Positions 1 to 5,712 of a DNA stretch of 6,375 bases are shown piece after piece. The stretch is taken from assembly GCA_018830925.1 (NCBI GenBank), contig JAHJRK010000043.1, positions 1 through 6,375 of the forward strand, read 5' to 3'. The number at the start of each line of letters is the position of its first letter. The first letter of the stretch is position 1. Made by a program: the position numbers and the translations under genes. The DNA comes from Pseudomonadota bacterium (GTDB lineage Bacteria > Desulfobacterota > Desulfobacteria > Desulfobacterales > RPRI01). The notes below the pieces were generated by a model. It made no database searches, was not told the DNA's origin, and saw only the letters and a program-made list of their open reading frames with translations.

Positions 1-263
1 GTTGCCCGTGTACACATAACGCGGCCGGTGAAACCGTTTTTGGTTAAAAGAGGAATCCTCCCTGAATGATCTATGTGTGCGTGTGAAAGAACCAGATTTA
101 ATATTGATTTGGGATCAAAAGGGAATGATTTGTTTTTATTCTCCGTGTCTTTCCTGCGGCCCTGAAACATTCCGCAATCAAGCAGTATCTTGTCCGAATT
201 GGCAGATATGAGGTGCATTGAGCCGGTGACTTCTCTGACGGCGCCGTAAAATGTTACTTGCAA
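1..263 (-). CDS. MBL-fold/beta-CASP RNA-processing nuclease, N-terminal part (partial)
   Basis: The frame starts at TTG 263 and runs off the left edge, giving 87 complete residues. It begins MQVTFYGAVREVTGSMHL, continues with ILLDCGMFQGRR (residues 26-37) and reaches LVLSHAHIDHSGRIPLL (57-73). HAHIDH (61-66) is the zinc-binding HxHxDH motif of metallo-beta-lactamase enzymes. The G-A-x-R-E-V-T-G-S start and DCGxFQG block are characteristic of the beta-CASP group related to CPSF73 and TTHA0252-like RNA nucleases, rather than small hydrolases of the glyoxalase type. The beta-CASP domain itself would lie beyond the window, so that assignment is by N-terminal similarity only. The gene starts 10 bp after the transferase stop and is probably translated from the same mRNA. 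No ATG fits; the next in-frame ATG is 15 codons in, past the conserved start. Confidence 0.85.
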   Translation of the reverse strand, partial: MQVTFYGAVREVTGSMHLISANSDKILLDCGMFQGRRKDTENKNKSFPFDPKSILNLVLSHAHIDHSGRIPLLTKNGFTGRVMCTRA

Positions 264-270
264 AATAATT

Positions 271-275
271 CTCCT
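271..275 (-). promoter_or_regulatory. Ribosome binding site that fixes the TTG start of the MBL gene
   Basis: AGGAG overlaps the TAG stop codon of the transferase gene (276-274) and lies 7 nt before TTG at 263-261. It is the main evidence that this TTG is the real start. Confidence 0.7.
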
Positions 276-870
276 AAAATAGAGGGTTCAAAAAAGTCCA
301 TTCAATTTCAAAGCCATTGGTTACAACAGACGCAATGTGGGTGCCGAAAAAATAGTGCTGTATTTCCCATATTTTGCCATTATAGTTTACGATAAGGGAG
401 TTGTCACTTAATATCTTTTCAATGCGGCAGTCTGATAGACCGCCTATTCCCTTACCCGCGGCCTTTAATACGGCTTCTTTGGAAGTCCAGAAACGGAAAA
501 AAAGAATCTCCCTGTCCGAATCCGATAGAGCCCATTCCGGGGAACCGGCAATTTTGTTACAGAGAGCCTTTGAGCAGGGCTTGATTTTTTCAATATCAAT
601 GCCTGTTTCCGTCTGCGCGATTACTCCGCCCACATATTCGGTTTTGTGAGTGACAGACCAGAAATTGCCGTCAAAAGGAACAGGCGCGCCGGCCTCATTC
701 TTAGCAAGGCAGCCAAGATTGACTCCGCTTTTCCGGGAAGAAATTTCGAGCGCAAATCTTGCAAGGGCGCTTAACGCTTCAACCTTCTTTCTTCCCTTAA
801 GCTTTCTTTCATGTTCCGGCACTGCAAGAATGACCGGAAATACAACTTTACTTTTCAACGTCTGTTTCAC
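274..870 (-). CDS. 4'-phosphopantetheinyl transferase (Sfp-type)
   Basis: This family transfers the 4'-phosphopantetheine arm of CoA to a serine of acyl- or peptidyl-carrier proteins, converting apo to holo form. The 198-residue product shows WSVTHKTEYVGGVIA (residues 71-85), equivalent to the usual '(F/W)(N/S)xSH' block, then GIDIEKI (90-96) with the metal-binding D92 and E94, and FFRFWTSKEAVLKAAGKGI (124-142) with the WTxKEA signature (E132). These are the main catalytic motifs, so it should be active. The start is GTG at 870, with AGGA (883-880) 9 nt upstream. It overlaps the synthetase gene by 23 bp. No polyketide, peptide-synthetase or carrier-protein gene is visible here. It may serve fatty-acid ACP as the housekeeping enzyme, which would need a genome check for AcpS. 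Confidence 0.9.
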   Translation of the reverse strand: MKQTLKSKVVFPVILAVPEHERKLKGRKKVEALSALARFALEISSRKSGVNLGCLAKNEAGAPVPFDGNFWSVTHKTEYVGGVIAQTETGIDIEKIKPCSKALCNKIAGSPEWALSDSDREILFFRFWTSKEAVLKAAGKGIGGLSDCRIEKILSDNSLIVNYNGKIWEIQHYFFGTHIASVVTNGFEIEWTFLNPLF

Positions 871-3004
871 TTAGAATTATCCTGCAATCAGCCACCGTTG
901 AGCCCTGTTCATGGGAAAGCAGCGGGTTAATATCCATCTCCTGTATTTCAGGATGATTGAGGCACATCTCCGAAAGGCTGACGATGGATTTTTCGAGAGA
1001 TTCAATATCGCAAACCGGTCTTCCTCTGAATCCCTTGAAGAGCTTGTATCCTTTTATGCCCCGGACCATCCTGCGCGCGGAGTTTCTGCCCACAGGAGCA
1101 AGCCTGAACACGACATCGTGGAAAAGCTCAACAAATATTCCGCCGAGCCCGAACATCAGCAACGGGCCGAAAATCGGATACCTGTTCATTCCGAGAATGA
1201 CCTCCTCTCCCTTTTTTGCCATCTTCTGAATCAGGATGCCTTCGATTTCGGCTCCGGGGTCAAACTTAAGCGCTTTTTTGACCAGTTCATCAAATGTTTT
1301 CAACACATTCTCCCTGTCCCCAATCTCTAGAGCCACTCCGCCTGCATCTGATTTGTGAAGTATCTGGGGAGAAACGATCTTCATTGCGACCGGGAAGGTA
1401 AGTTTTTCGGCTATTTTTGCAGCTTCATCTCTTGTTATTGCGAGCTCTGAAGGAAGAACATTAAACCCGTAACATTTAAGGAGTTTCCCGCCTTCAATCT
1501 CGCCCAGTTTCAATTTGCCTTCGGTGATACTGCTTTTAATGATTGCAGCCGCGCGTTCTCTATCCTGTTTGAGGTCATATGGCGCGAGTTGCTGGCGGTT
1601 AAGCCATGTTGAATATTGATAGAGAGCGCCTAAAGACTTTGCGGCATTTTCAGGAAATCTGAAAACCGGAATTCCATGTTCCTGCAGATATTTTACGCCT
1701 GCGGATACGTCAAAAATGCCCATGAAGCAGCAGAGGATCGGTTTGCTGGAGCGTCTTGCGATTCTTGCGATAGCTTCAGCGGTGCCGAGGGCATTTGTCA
1801 TTGATTGCGGGGTTAGTATTACAAGCGCCCCGTCAACACCCTCGTCCCTGATCACGGCAGCGAGCGCGTTTTCATATCTGTCCTGAGCCGCGTCACCAAT
1901 AATGTCTACAGGGTTGTGGACATTGGCAGTCATTGGGAGATGACTTGTAAGCGCTTCAATCGTTTCTTCGGAGAATTTCGCAAGGACCAAACCGGACGAG
2001 ACAGTCATGTCAGTTGCAACGATACCCGGACCGCCGGCATTTGTAACAATGGCAACCCTGTTGCCTGTCGGAACTTTTCTTCTCAGTTTCCCGACCTCGT
2101 TTTCATTTTTATATGCAAAGGCGCTTGCAAAATCAAAGAGCTCGTCGATTGAATCCGCCCGGATTATGCCCGACTGCCTGAAAATTGCGTCGTATACCGC
2201 TTCCGTGCCGGCCAGGGCGCCCGTATGTGATGCCGCAGCCAGAGCGCCTGCGCCTGTTCTTCCCGATTTTATTGCTATGACCGGTGTGGGTCTGAAATCC
2301 CCCGATGTGATTATATTAACAGCTTCAATGAACTCAGGTCCGCGACGGAGCTCTTCAAGATAAATCATAATTACTTCGGTATCGATATCCTGATGAAGGT
2401 ATAGCAGAAGGTCAAGCTCATCCACATCTGCTTTATTTCCTATTGAAATGAACTTTGAAAAACCGAAATCCCTGTCCGCGGCAAAATCGAGCACCGCGGT
2501 GCAAAGGGCACCACTCTGGGAGATAAATGATATATTTCCAAATTTGGGCATGCGCGCCGAAAAACTGGCATTAAGCCCGACCAGAGGATTGGGGTTGATT
2601 ACACCGAGACAGTTGGGGCCTACAACCCTTATCCCGGCTTTACGGCAAATCGAAACGATTTCATTTTCGATTGCAAGGCCCTTGTTGCCTACTTCGCGAA
2701 AACCGGCCGATACAATTACAAGACCTTTAACCTTTTTTTCAACCGCCTCGTAAACCGCTTTCACTGCAACCGCCGGAGGTAAAATAATTATTGCGAGGTC
2801 TATATCGTCAGGAACTTCCTTAAGTCCAGGGTAAGCCTTTACGCTTAATATCGATTTTGCTGATGGGTTCACAGGATAAAGTGTTCCTGTATATCCTCCT
2901 TTTAAAATGTTTGCGAAAATATCGTGTCCCACCTTGCCCGGAGTGGTGGAAGCGCCTATTACCGCGACAGATTTTGGTGAAAAAATTATATCAAGATTGC
3001 TCAT
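848..3004 (-). CDS. NDP-forming acyl-CoA (acetate--CoA) ligase family protein, fused alpha-beta
   Basis: This 718-residue protein is a fused NDP-forming acyl-CoA synthetase. The family interconverts an acyl-CoA, ADP (or GDP) and phosphate with a free acid, CoA and ATP through a phosphohistidine. The domain order is visible. A CoA-binding Rossmann domain (PKSVAVIGASTTPGKVGHDIF, residues 10-30; VVGPNCLGVINP, 127-138) is followed by succinyl-CoA-ligase-like domains with ISFISQSGA (158-166) and SHTGALAG (259-266), whose H260 is the expected phosphorylated histidine. After a linker comes an ATP-grasp domain: FPVAMKIVSPQILHKSDAGGV (537-557), GMNRYPIFGPLLMFGLGG (605-622) and DINPL near the C-terminus. 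The ATG at 3004 has GAGG 7 nt upstream and overlaps rsmI by 14 bp. The substrate cannot be read from sequence: acetate, another short acid or an aryl acid are all possible, and some family members act as protein acetyltransferases (those usually carry an extra GNAT domain, absent here). Confidence 0.92.
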   Translation of the reverse strand: MSNLDIIFSPKSVAVIGASTTPGKVGHDIFANILKGGYTGTLYPVNPSAKSILSVKAYPGLKEVPDDIDLAIIILPPAVAVKAVYEAVEKKVKGLVIVSAGFREVGNKGLAIENEIVSICRKAGIRVVGPNCLGVINPNPLVGLNASFSARMPKFGNISFISQSGALCTAVLDFAADRDFGFSKFISIGNKADVDELDLLLYLHQDIDTEVIMIYLEELRRGPEFIEAVNIITSGDFRPTPVIAIKSGRTGAGALAAASHTGALAGTEAVYDAIFRQSGIIRADSIDELFDFASAFAYKNENEVGKLRRKVPTGNRVAIVTNAGGPGIVATDMTVSSGLVLAKFSEETIEALTSHLPMTANVHNPVDIIGDAAQDRYENALAAVIRDEGVDGALVILTPQSMTNALGTAEAIARIARRSSKPILCCFMGIFDVSAGVKYLQEHGIPVFRFPENAAKSLGALYQYSTWLNRQQLAPYDLKQDRERAAAIIKSSITEGKLKLGEIEGGKLLKCYGFNVLPSELAITRDEAAKIAEKLTFPVAMKIVSPQILHKSDAGGVALEIGDRENVLKTFDELVKKALKFDPGAEIEGILIQKMAKKGEEVILGMNRYPIFGPLLMFGLGGIFVELFHDVVFRLAPVGRNSARRMVRGIKGYKLFKGFRGRPVCDIESLEKSIVSLSEMCLNHPEIQEMDINPLLSHEQGSTVADCRIILSETDVEK

Positions 3005-3875
3005 TTTTTATCCTCAAAGCCTCTTCATATACCTGTTTCCTGGAGAGACCGAATTTTTTTGCCGTCTCTTTTGCAAGAACGGACAGGGGTTTTTCGTTTG
3101 AACTGATACTTTCCTTCAGCTCTTTTGTGACGAGCTCCGGAGAAGAAATTTCCTTTTCTTCACAGCCTGATACGAGTAGGGTGCACTCGCCTTTTATTTC
3201 TGAGCGCTGTTTTAAAACGATGAGAATTTCAGAGAGAGTACCTCTGATAAATTCTTCATGAATCTTCGTTATCTCGCGGGATAAGACGGAATGCCTTTCA
3301 CCCATTACTGATTTAATTTCTTCAACAAGTCTCAGGATTCTCCTGGGAGATTCGTAAAATATAATCGTTCTTTTTTCTTTATTCAGTTCTCTGAGCAAAT
3401 CGAAGCGCTTTTCCTTTTTTTTTGGGCAGAAGCCGATAAAGATAAACGAATCAGTCGCAAGGCCTGATACCGATATCGCGGCAATAGCGGCCGATACTCC
3501 GGGAACAGGTACGATATTTACCCCGGCCGCTATCGCCTCATTTATCAGGCGGTAACCGGGATCGGAAACGGCAGGAGTTCCGGCATTTGATACAAGAGCA
3601 ACGGAGGCCCCTTTTTTAAGCCTGTCAATCAGGGCTGGAGTTCTCTCTCTTTCGTTATATTCGTGATAAGATATTAAACGGGCTTTAATGTTGTGCAGAG
3701 ATAAAAACTTTCCGGTATGGCGTGTGTCTTCCGCTGCGATAAGATCGACATCCCTTAAAACCGACAAGGCTCTTAAGGTAATATCATCCCTGTTTCCTAT
3801 AGGAGTTGCAACAACGTAAAGAGTTCCGGGCGCGGCACATGAGCCGGTATTATTTATATGCGAGGTCGAAGGCAT
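2991..3875 (-). CDS. rsmI: 16S rRNA (cytidine(1402)-2'-O)-methyltransferase RsmI
   Basis: RsmI 2'-O-methylates C1402 in the decoding centre of 16S rRNA with S-adenosylmethionine. The 294-residue product has the tetrapyrrole-methylase fold signatures of this family: GTLYVVATPIGNRDD (residues 17-31), AAEDTR (47-52), SNAGTPAVSDPGYRL (96-110), PVPGVSA (123-129), FYESPRRI (173-180) and SREITKIHEEFIRG (199-212). The C-terminal part, ending in KETAKKFGLSRKQVYEEAL, resembles the small helical C-terminal domain of RsmI. The ATG at 3875 adds about 16 residues before the conserved GTLYVV and has only a weak AGAG about 10 nt upstream, so the exact start is less certain than the identity. It overlaps yraN by 26 bp and the following synthetase gene by 14 bp. 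Confidence 0.96.
   Translation of the reverse strand: MPSTSHINNTGSCAAPGTLYVVATPIGNRDDITLRALSVLRDVDLIAAEDTRHTGKFLSLHNIKARLISYHEYNERERTPALIDRLKKGASVALVSNAGTPAVSDPGYRLINEAIAAGVNIVPVPGVSAAIAAISVSGLATDSFIFIGFCPKKKEKRFDLLRELNKEKRTIIFYESPRRILRLVEEIKSVMGERHSVLSREITKIHEEFIRGTLSEILIVLKQRSEIKGECTLLVSGCEEKEISSPELVTKELKESISSNEKPLSVLAKETAKKFGLSRKQVYEEALRIKNEQS
3012..3015 (-). promoter_or_regulatory. Ribosome binding site of the acyl-CoA synthetase gene
   Basis: GAGG lies 7 nt upstream of the ATG at 3004 and within the end of rsmI. It supports this start and coupled translation. Confidence 0.6.
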
Positions 3876-4221
3876 TTTTTATAATCTCTATTTCAGGATC
3901 TTTTCCCCCTGGACTTATCGAAACAACATCAAATCTTGCTTTTGAACCGCTCTGATTCGTAACTTTTAAAAAGTAGAGAGCAACCATCGATATCTTTCTC
4001 ATTTTTTTCGGAGTCACCGCATATTTGGGATTTCCGTAACTAACTGATTTTCTCGATTTTACCTCGACAAATACTATGGTGTTTTTTTCCTTTGCGATTA
4101 TGTCGATTTCTCCAAACTTTGTCCGGTAATTCAGTTCAATAATTTTGTATCCCTGCCTTTCAAGATGCTTTACAGCCGTTGATTCGCTCTCTTTTCCGAA
4201 TTGCTGGTCTTTTGACGGCAT
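3850..4221 (-). CDS. yraN: YraN/UPF0102 family endonuclease-fold protein
   Basis: The 123-residue product matches the YraN (UPF0102) family in length and motifs. The N-terminus has FGKESESTAVKHLERQGYKI, then NYRTKFGEIDIIAKE (residues 31-45) and FVEVKSRKS (51-59). The GEIDII acidic residues and the E-V-K triad (E53, K55) resemble a PD-(D/E)xK nuclease core; ARFDVVSI near the C-terminus is also conserved. The molecular function is poorly established. The fold suggests a nucleic-acid enzyme, and the usual neighbourhood next to rnhB and rsmI fits a DNA or RNA role. ATG 4221 is backed by a strong AGGAGG. The 3' end overlaps rsmI by 26 bp, implying coupled translation. Confidence 0.93.
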   Translation of the reverse strand: MPSKDQQFGKESESTAVKHLERQGYKIIELNYRTKFGEIDIIAKEKNTIVFVEVKSRKSVSYGNPKYAVTPKKMRKISMVALYFLKVTNQSGSKARFDVVSISPGGKDPEIEIIKNAFDLAYK

Positions 4222-4231
4222 ATAATCAATT

Positions 4232-4237
4232 CCTCCT
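4232..4237 (-). promoter_or_regulatory. Ribosome binding site of yraN
   Basis: A full AGGAGG lies 10 nt upstream of the ATG at 4221. It abuts the end of the MITE-like element, so the element replaced or inserted into the upstream spacer without removing this site. Confidence 0.75.
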
Positions 4238-4238
4238 G

Positions 4239-4270
4239 GGAAGACCTTTGCATAACGCCCCCTTTTGCCC
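4239..4270. repeat. Terminal inverted repeat of the MITE-like element, yraN side
   Basis: This 32-bp end contains GACCTTTG, AACGCCC and TTTTG blocks in the same order and spacing as the complement of 4375-4405. It begins one base away from the AGGAGG Shine-Dalgarno of yraN. Confidence 0.65.
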
Positions 4271-4374
4271 GATTACTGCGTCAGGCTCAAATTTCGCACG
4301 CAGTGAAGCTTTAGCGCTATCCTCGAAATACTCAATGTATTCCTGTGGTTGAAATTATCACCTTCCTTGTACTT

Positions 4375-4405
4375 GGACAAAATTGGGCGTTCTTCAAAGG
4401 TCTCC
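4375..4405. repeat. Terminal inverted repeat of the MITE-like element, rnhB side
   Basis: This 31-bp end is complementary to 4239-4270, with five mismatches and one missing base. It lies 58 bp beyond the rnhB stop codon. Confidence 0.65.
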
Positions 4406-4463
4406 ATGGATTGGGCTTACCTTTTTTATAAAATCCCCTTAAAGGCCGGGCCGAAGTATGGAT

Positions 4464-5072
4464 TTATAAAGTCTCTCTGACCCCCTTAAAGCTTTTCCTG
4501 TGAATCGGGCAGCATCCGAATCTGCGTACCGCTTCTTTATGTTCCCTGGTGGGATATCCTTTGTGTCTATCAAACCCGTATTCGGGATATTCGTAGTGAT
4601 ATTTTTCCATGAGCCTGTCCCGTGTAACCTTTGCGATAATTGATGCTGCGGCAACGGATAAACTCAGACAATCACCCCGCGGAACGGCCATCTGTGGAAG
4701 AGTATAAGGGATTTGAAAAATTCCGTCAACAAGAAGAAAATCGGGTTGCGGCGAAAGGTTTTGGACCGCCATTGCCATGGAAAGGAGTGATGCTTTAAGA
4801 ATATTTATACGCTCAATTTCCGCCGGATCAACTATTCCTATACCGACGGAAACGGCATGTTCATATATTTTTTTGTAAAGCAGATCGCGTTTTTTAGGTG
4901 TCAGTTGCTTTGAATCTGTGACACCTTCTATATAAGATGACAGAGGAATAATTACTGCTGCTGAAACAACAGGGCCGGCAATAGGTCCCCTGCCGGCCTC
5001 ATCTATGCCCGCTATCTTCGCATAGCCTTTTTCACAGGCATCCATTTCGTATGCCAACAGGTCATTTTCCAT
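4464..5072 (-). CDS. rnhB: Ribonuclease HII
   Basis: RNase HII cuts the RNA strand of RNA-DNA hybrids and starts removal of single ribonucleotides misincorporated into DNA. The 202-residue product carries IAGIDEAGRGPIAGPVV (residues 20-36), the family signature with catalytic D24 and E25 and the GRG motif. LVDG places the third carboxylate at D116, and PRGDCLSLSVAAASIIAKVTRDR places the likely fourth at D134; the 18-residue spacing between them fits the family. The C-terminus has HKGYPTREH and CPIHRKSF, also typical. The ATG at 5072 gives a normal N-terminus but has no clear Shine-Dalgarno site. The frame stays open back to the rplS stop without another usable start codon, so ATG 5072 remains the best choice. 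The 99-bp gap to rplS shows nothing else. Confidence 0.96.
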   Translation of the reverse strand: MENDLLAYEMDACEKGYAKIAGIDEAGRGPIAGPVVSAAVIIPLSSYIEGVTDSKQLTPKKRDLLYKKIYEHAVSVGIGIVDPAEIERINILKASLLSMAMAVQNLSPQPDFLLVDGIFQIPYTLPQMAVPRGDCLSLSVAAASIIAKVTRDRLMEKYHYEYPEYGFDRHKGYPTREHKEAVRRFGCCPIHRKSFKGVRETL

Positions 5073-5171
5073 GGACTTGCTTTTTATTGCGAATTTTTCA
5101 CAAAGAGCCGCAAAGCCGGAAAAGATTCTTCTTTGAGGCCTTGTGCCCTTGAGTGAATATTTATCGTTATT

Positions 5172-5513
5172 CTAACGGCGCTCTTTAAGCCTTGCCGCTT
5201 TGCCTCTCAGTTTTCGCAGGAAGTAAATTTTAGCCCGCCTGACACGTCCGTGGGTTAAAACTTCAATTCTATCAATAACCGGCGAATGAAGAGGAAAAAT
5301 ACGTTCCACTCCGACACCATACGAAACTTTTCTAACGGTAAAAGTCGAATTGGATGTCCCATTATGCCTGCCGAGAACAACTCCCTCAAATGCCTGGATG
5401 CGCTCCTTTTCACCCTCTCGTATTTTGACATATACTTTAATCGTATCTCCTGTTGTAAATTCAGGATGATCGAGCCTCATGGTTTCAAGTTCCAACTGCT
5501 TTAACGGGTCCAT
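5172..5513 (-). CDS. rplS: 50S ribosomal protein L19
   Basis: L19 is a component of the large ribosomal subunit and sits near the 30S-50S interface. The 113-residue product has the expected length and pattern. An N-terminal helix (MDPLKQLELETMR) is followed by FTTGDTIKVYVKIREGEKERIQAFEGVVL (residues 19-47). Then come a basic loop, FTVRKVSYGVGVERIFPLHSP (58-78), and a strongly basic tail with RRAKIYFLRKLRGKAARLKE. It starts with ATG behind a good AGGAG site and stops with TAG at 5174-5172. Position after trmD is the usual bacterial arrangement. The preceding gene is 199 bp away, the longest gap before rplS in the window, so separate regulation or mRNA processing is plausible. Confidence 0.97.
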   Translation of the reverse strand: MDPLKQLELETMRLDHPEFTTGDTIKVYVKIREGEKERIQAFEGVVLGRHNGTSNSTFTVRKVSYGVGVERIFPLHSPVIDRIEVLTHGRVRRAKIYFLRKLRGKAARLKERR

Positions 5514-5520
5514 TTATAAT

Positions 5521-5525
5521 CTCCT
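5521..5525 (-). promoter_or_regulatory. Ribosome binding site of rplS
   Basis: AGGAG on the minus strand lies 7 nt upstream of the ATG at 5513. The spacing is ideal, and the site fixes the start of rplS. Confidence 0.75.
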
Positions 5526-5560
5526 AACTCATCAAATTTATCTTATTGTTTCAAATTTCA

Positions 5561-5590
5561 GGCTGATATTTTAATAAAATTTAATCAGCC
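5561..5590 (-). repeat. Inverted repeat (7-bp arms) in the rplS leader
   Basis: GGCTGAT at 5561-5567 is exactly complementary to ATCAGCC at 5584-5590. The 16-bp interior is A/T only and contains a near-perfect TTTTA/TAAAA palindrome that could extend the fold. No U tract follows on the minus strand, so a terminator is unlikely. It lies about 48 bp upstream of the rplS start codon, so it could form in the 5' leader of that mRNA or serve as an operator-like site. Confidence 0.4.
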
Positions 5591-5672
5591 GGTAAGACAA
5601 AAAAATCCTTCTGCCAGAAATTTATATTTTTTTCAACCCCTAACCCCGAAAAAACGGGATAAGTAAGTTTAC

Positions 5673-5712
5673 GAGATTGTTATCCTGCAAGAAGAACGCA
5701 GGAAACAATCTC
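5673..5712 (-). other. Long stem-loop directly after the methyltransferase stop codon
   Basis: The arms 5673-5688 and 5698-5712 are complementary. Nine base pairs (GAGATTGTT with AACAATCTC) and six (TCCTGC with GCAGGA) are separated by one bulged A, around a 9-nt loop. The right arm ends at the base next to the methyltransferase stop codon (5715-5713). In the minus-strand transcript this would be a 15-bp hairpin. It is not a canonical intrinsic terminator, because it is followed by GTAAACTTAC rather than a U tract. It could be a processing site, an attenuator or a 3' stabiliser; the sequence does not decide between these. Confidence 0.6.

Larger units (their letters stand above)
4239..4405. 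mobile_element. MITE-like non-coding element with terminal inverted repeats
   Basis: The two ends of this 167-bp stretch are imperfect inverted repeats: 4239-4270 pairs with the complement of 4375-4405. Reading inward, both ends share GGA, GACCTTTG, AACGCCC and TTTTG, giving 26 identities over 31 aligned bases with one single-base gap. The interior adds smaller inverted repeats: ACTGCGT/ACGCAGT at 4275-4281 and 4298-4304, ATTTCG/CGAAAT at 4291-4296 and 4324-4329, and AATAC/GTATT at 4327-4331 and 4337-4341. No transposase or sizeable reading frame lies inside. This is the architecture of a miniature inverted-repeat transposable element or similar dispersed palindromic repeat. I saw no clear target-site duplication. 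It fills most of the gap between rnhB and yraN and ends next to the yraN ribosome binding site. Confidence 0.65.
5514..5712 (-). promoter_or_regulatory. Structured AT-rich leader upstream of rplS
   Basis: This 199-bp gap holds no open frame that I would call a gene. On the minus strand it contains, in order, the long stem-loop at 5712-5673, a small CCCG-(T)6-CGGG hairpin at 5658-5645, an inverted repeat GGCTGAT...ATCAGCC at 5590-5561 with an AT-rich interior, and then the Shine-Dalgarno site of rplS. No convincing -35/-10 pair is visible: TTGTCT with TATTAA at 18-bp spacing is the best I see and is weak. The layout would suit an internal promoter or a post-transcriptional control leader for L19, but this is inference from structure alone. 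Confidence 0.35.

Noticed and set aside
401..874. Plus-strand open frames of 74-82 codons opposite the phosphopantetheinyl transferase gene
   Set aside because: They are antisense to a gene with clear family motifs, show no recognisable domain, and have low-complexity or unlikely composition.
911..3261. Several plus-strand frames of 64-139 codons opposite the synthetase and rsmI genes
   Set aside because: They lie wholly or mostly antisense to strongly recognisable coding regions and overlap one another in different frames; typical coding shadows.
4435..4452. CCTTAAAGG and GGCCGGGCC palindromes just downstream of rnhB as a terminator
   Set aside because: The stems are very short and no U tract follows on the minus strand, so they do not make a credible intrinsic terminator.
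4439..4654. 71-codon minus-strand frame overlapping the end of rnhB
   Set aside because: It is a second frame within the conserved C-terminal region of rnhB and has no family features of its own.
5073..5171. Open frame running from the rplS stop codon into rnhB, as a possible longer RnhB or a readthrough fusion
   Set aside because: The 33 codons are open, but this is likely by chance at this length. They contain no usable start codon, and ATG 5072 already gives a normal RNase HII N-terminus.
5286..5504. 72-codon plus-strand frame opposite rplS
   Set aside because: Antisense to L19, without any recognisable motif.
5590..5640. Possible sigma-70 promoters in the AT-rich rplS leader
   Set aside because: Candidate hexamers match only four of six positions, or the spacing is wrong; in such AT-rich DNA this is expected by chance.
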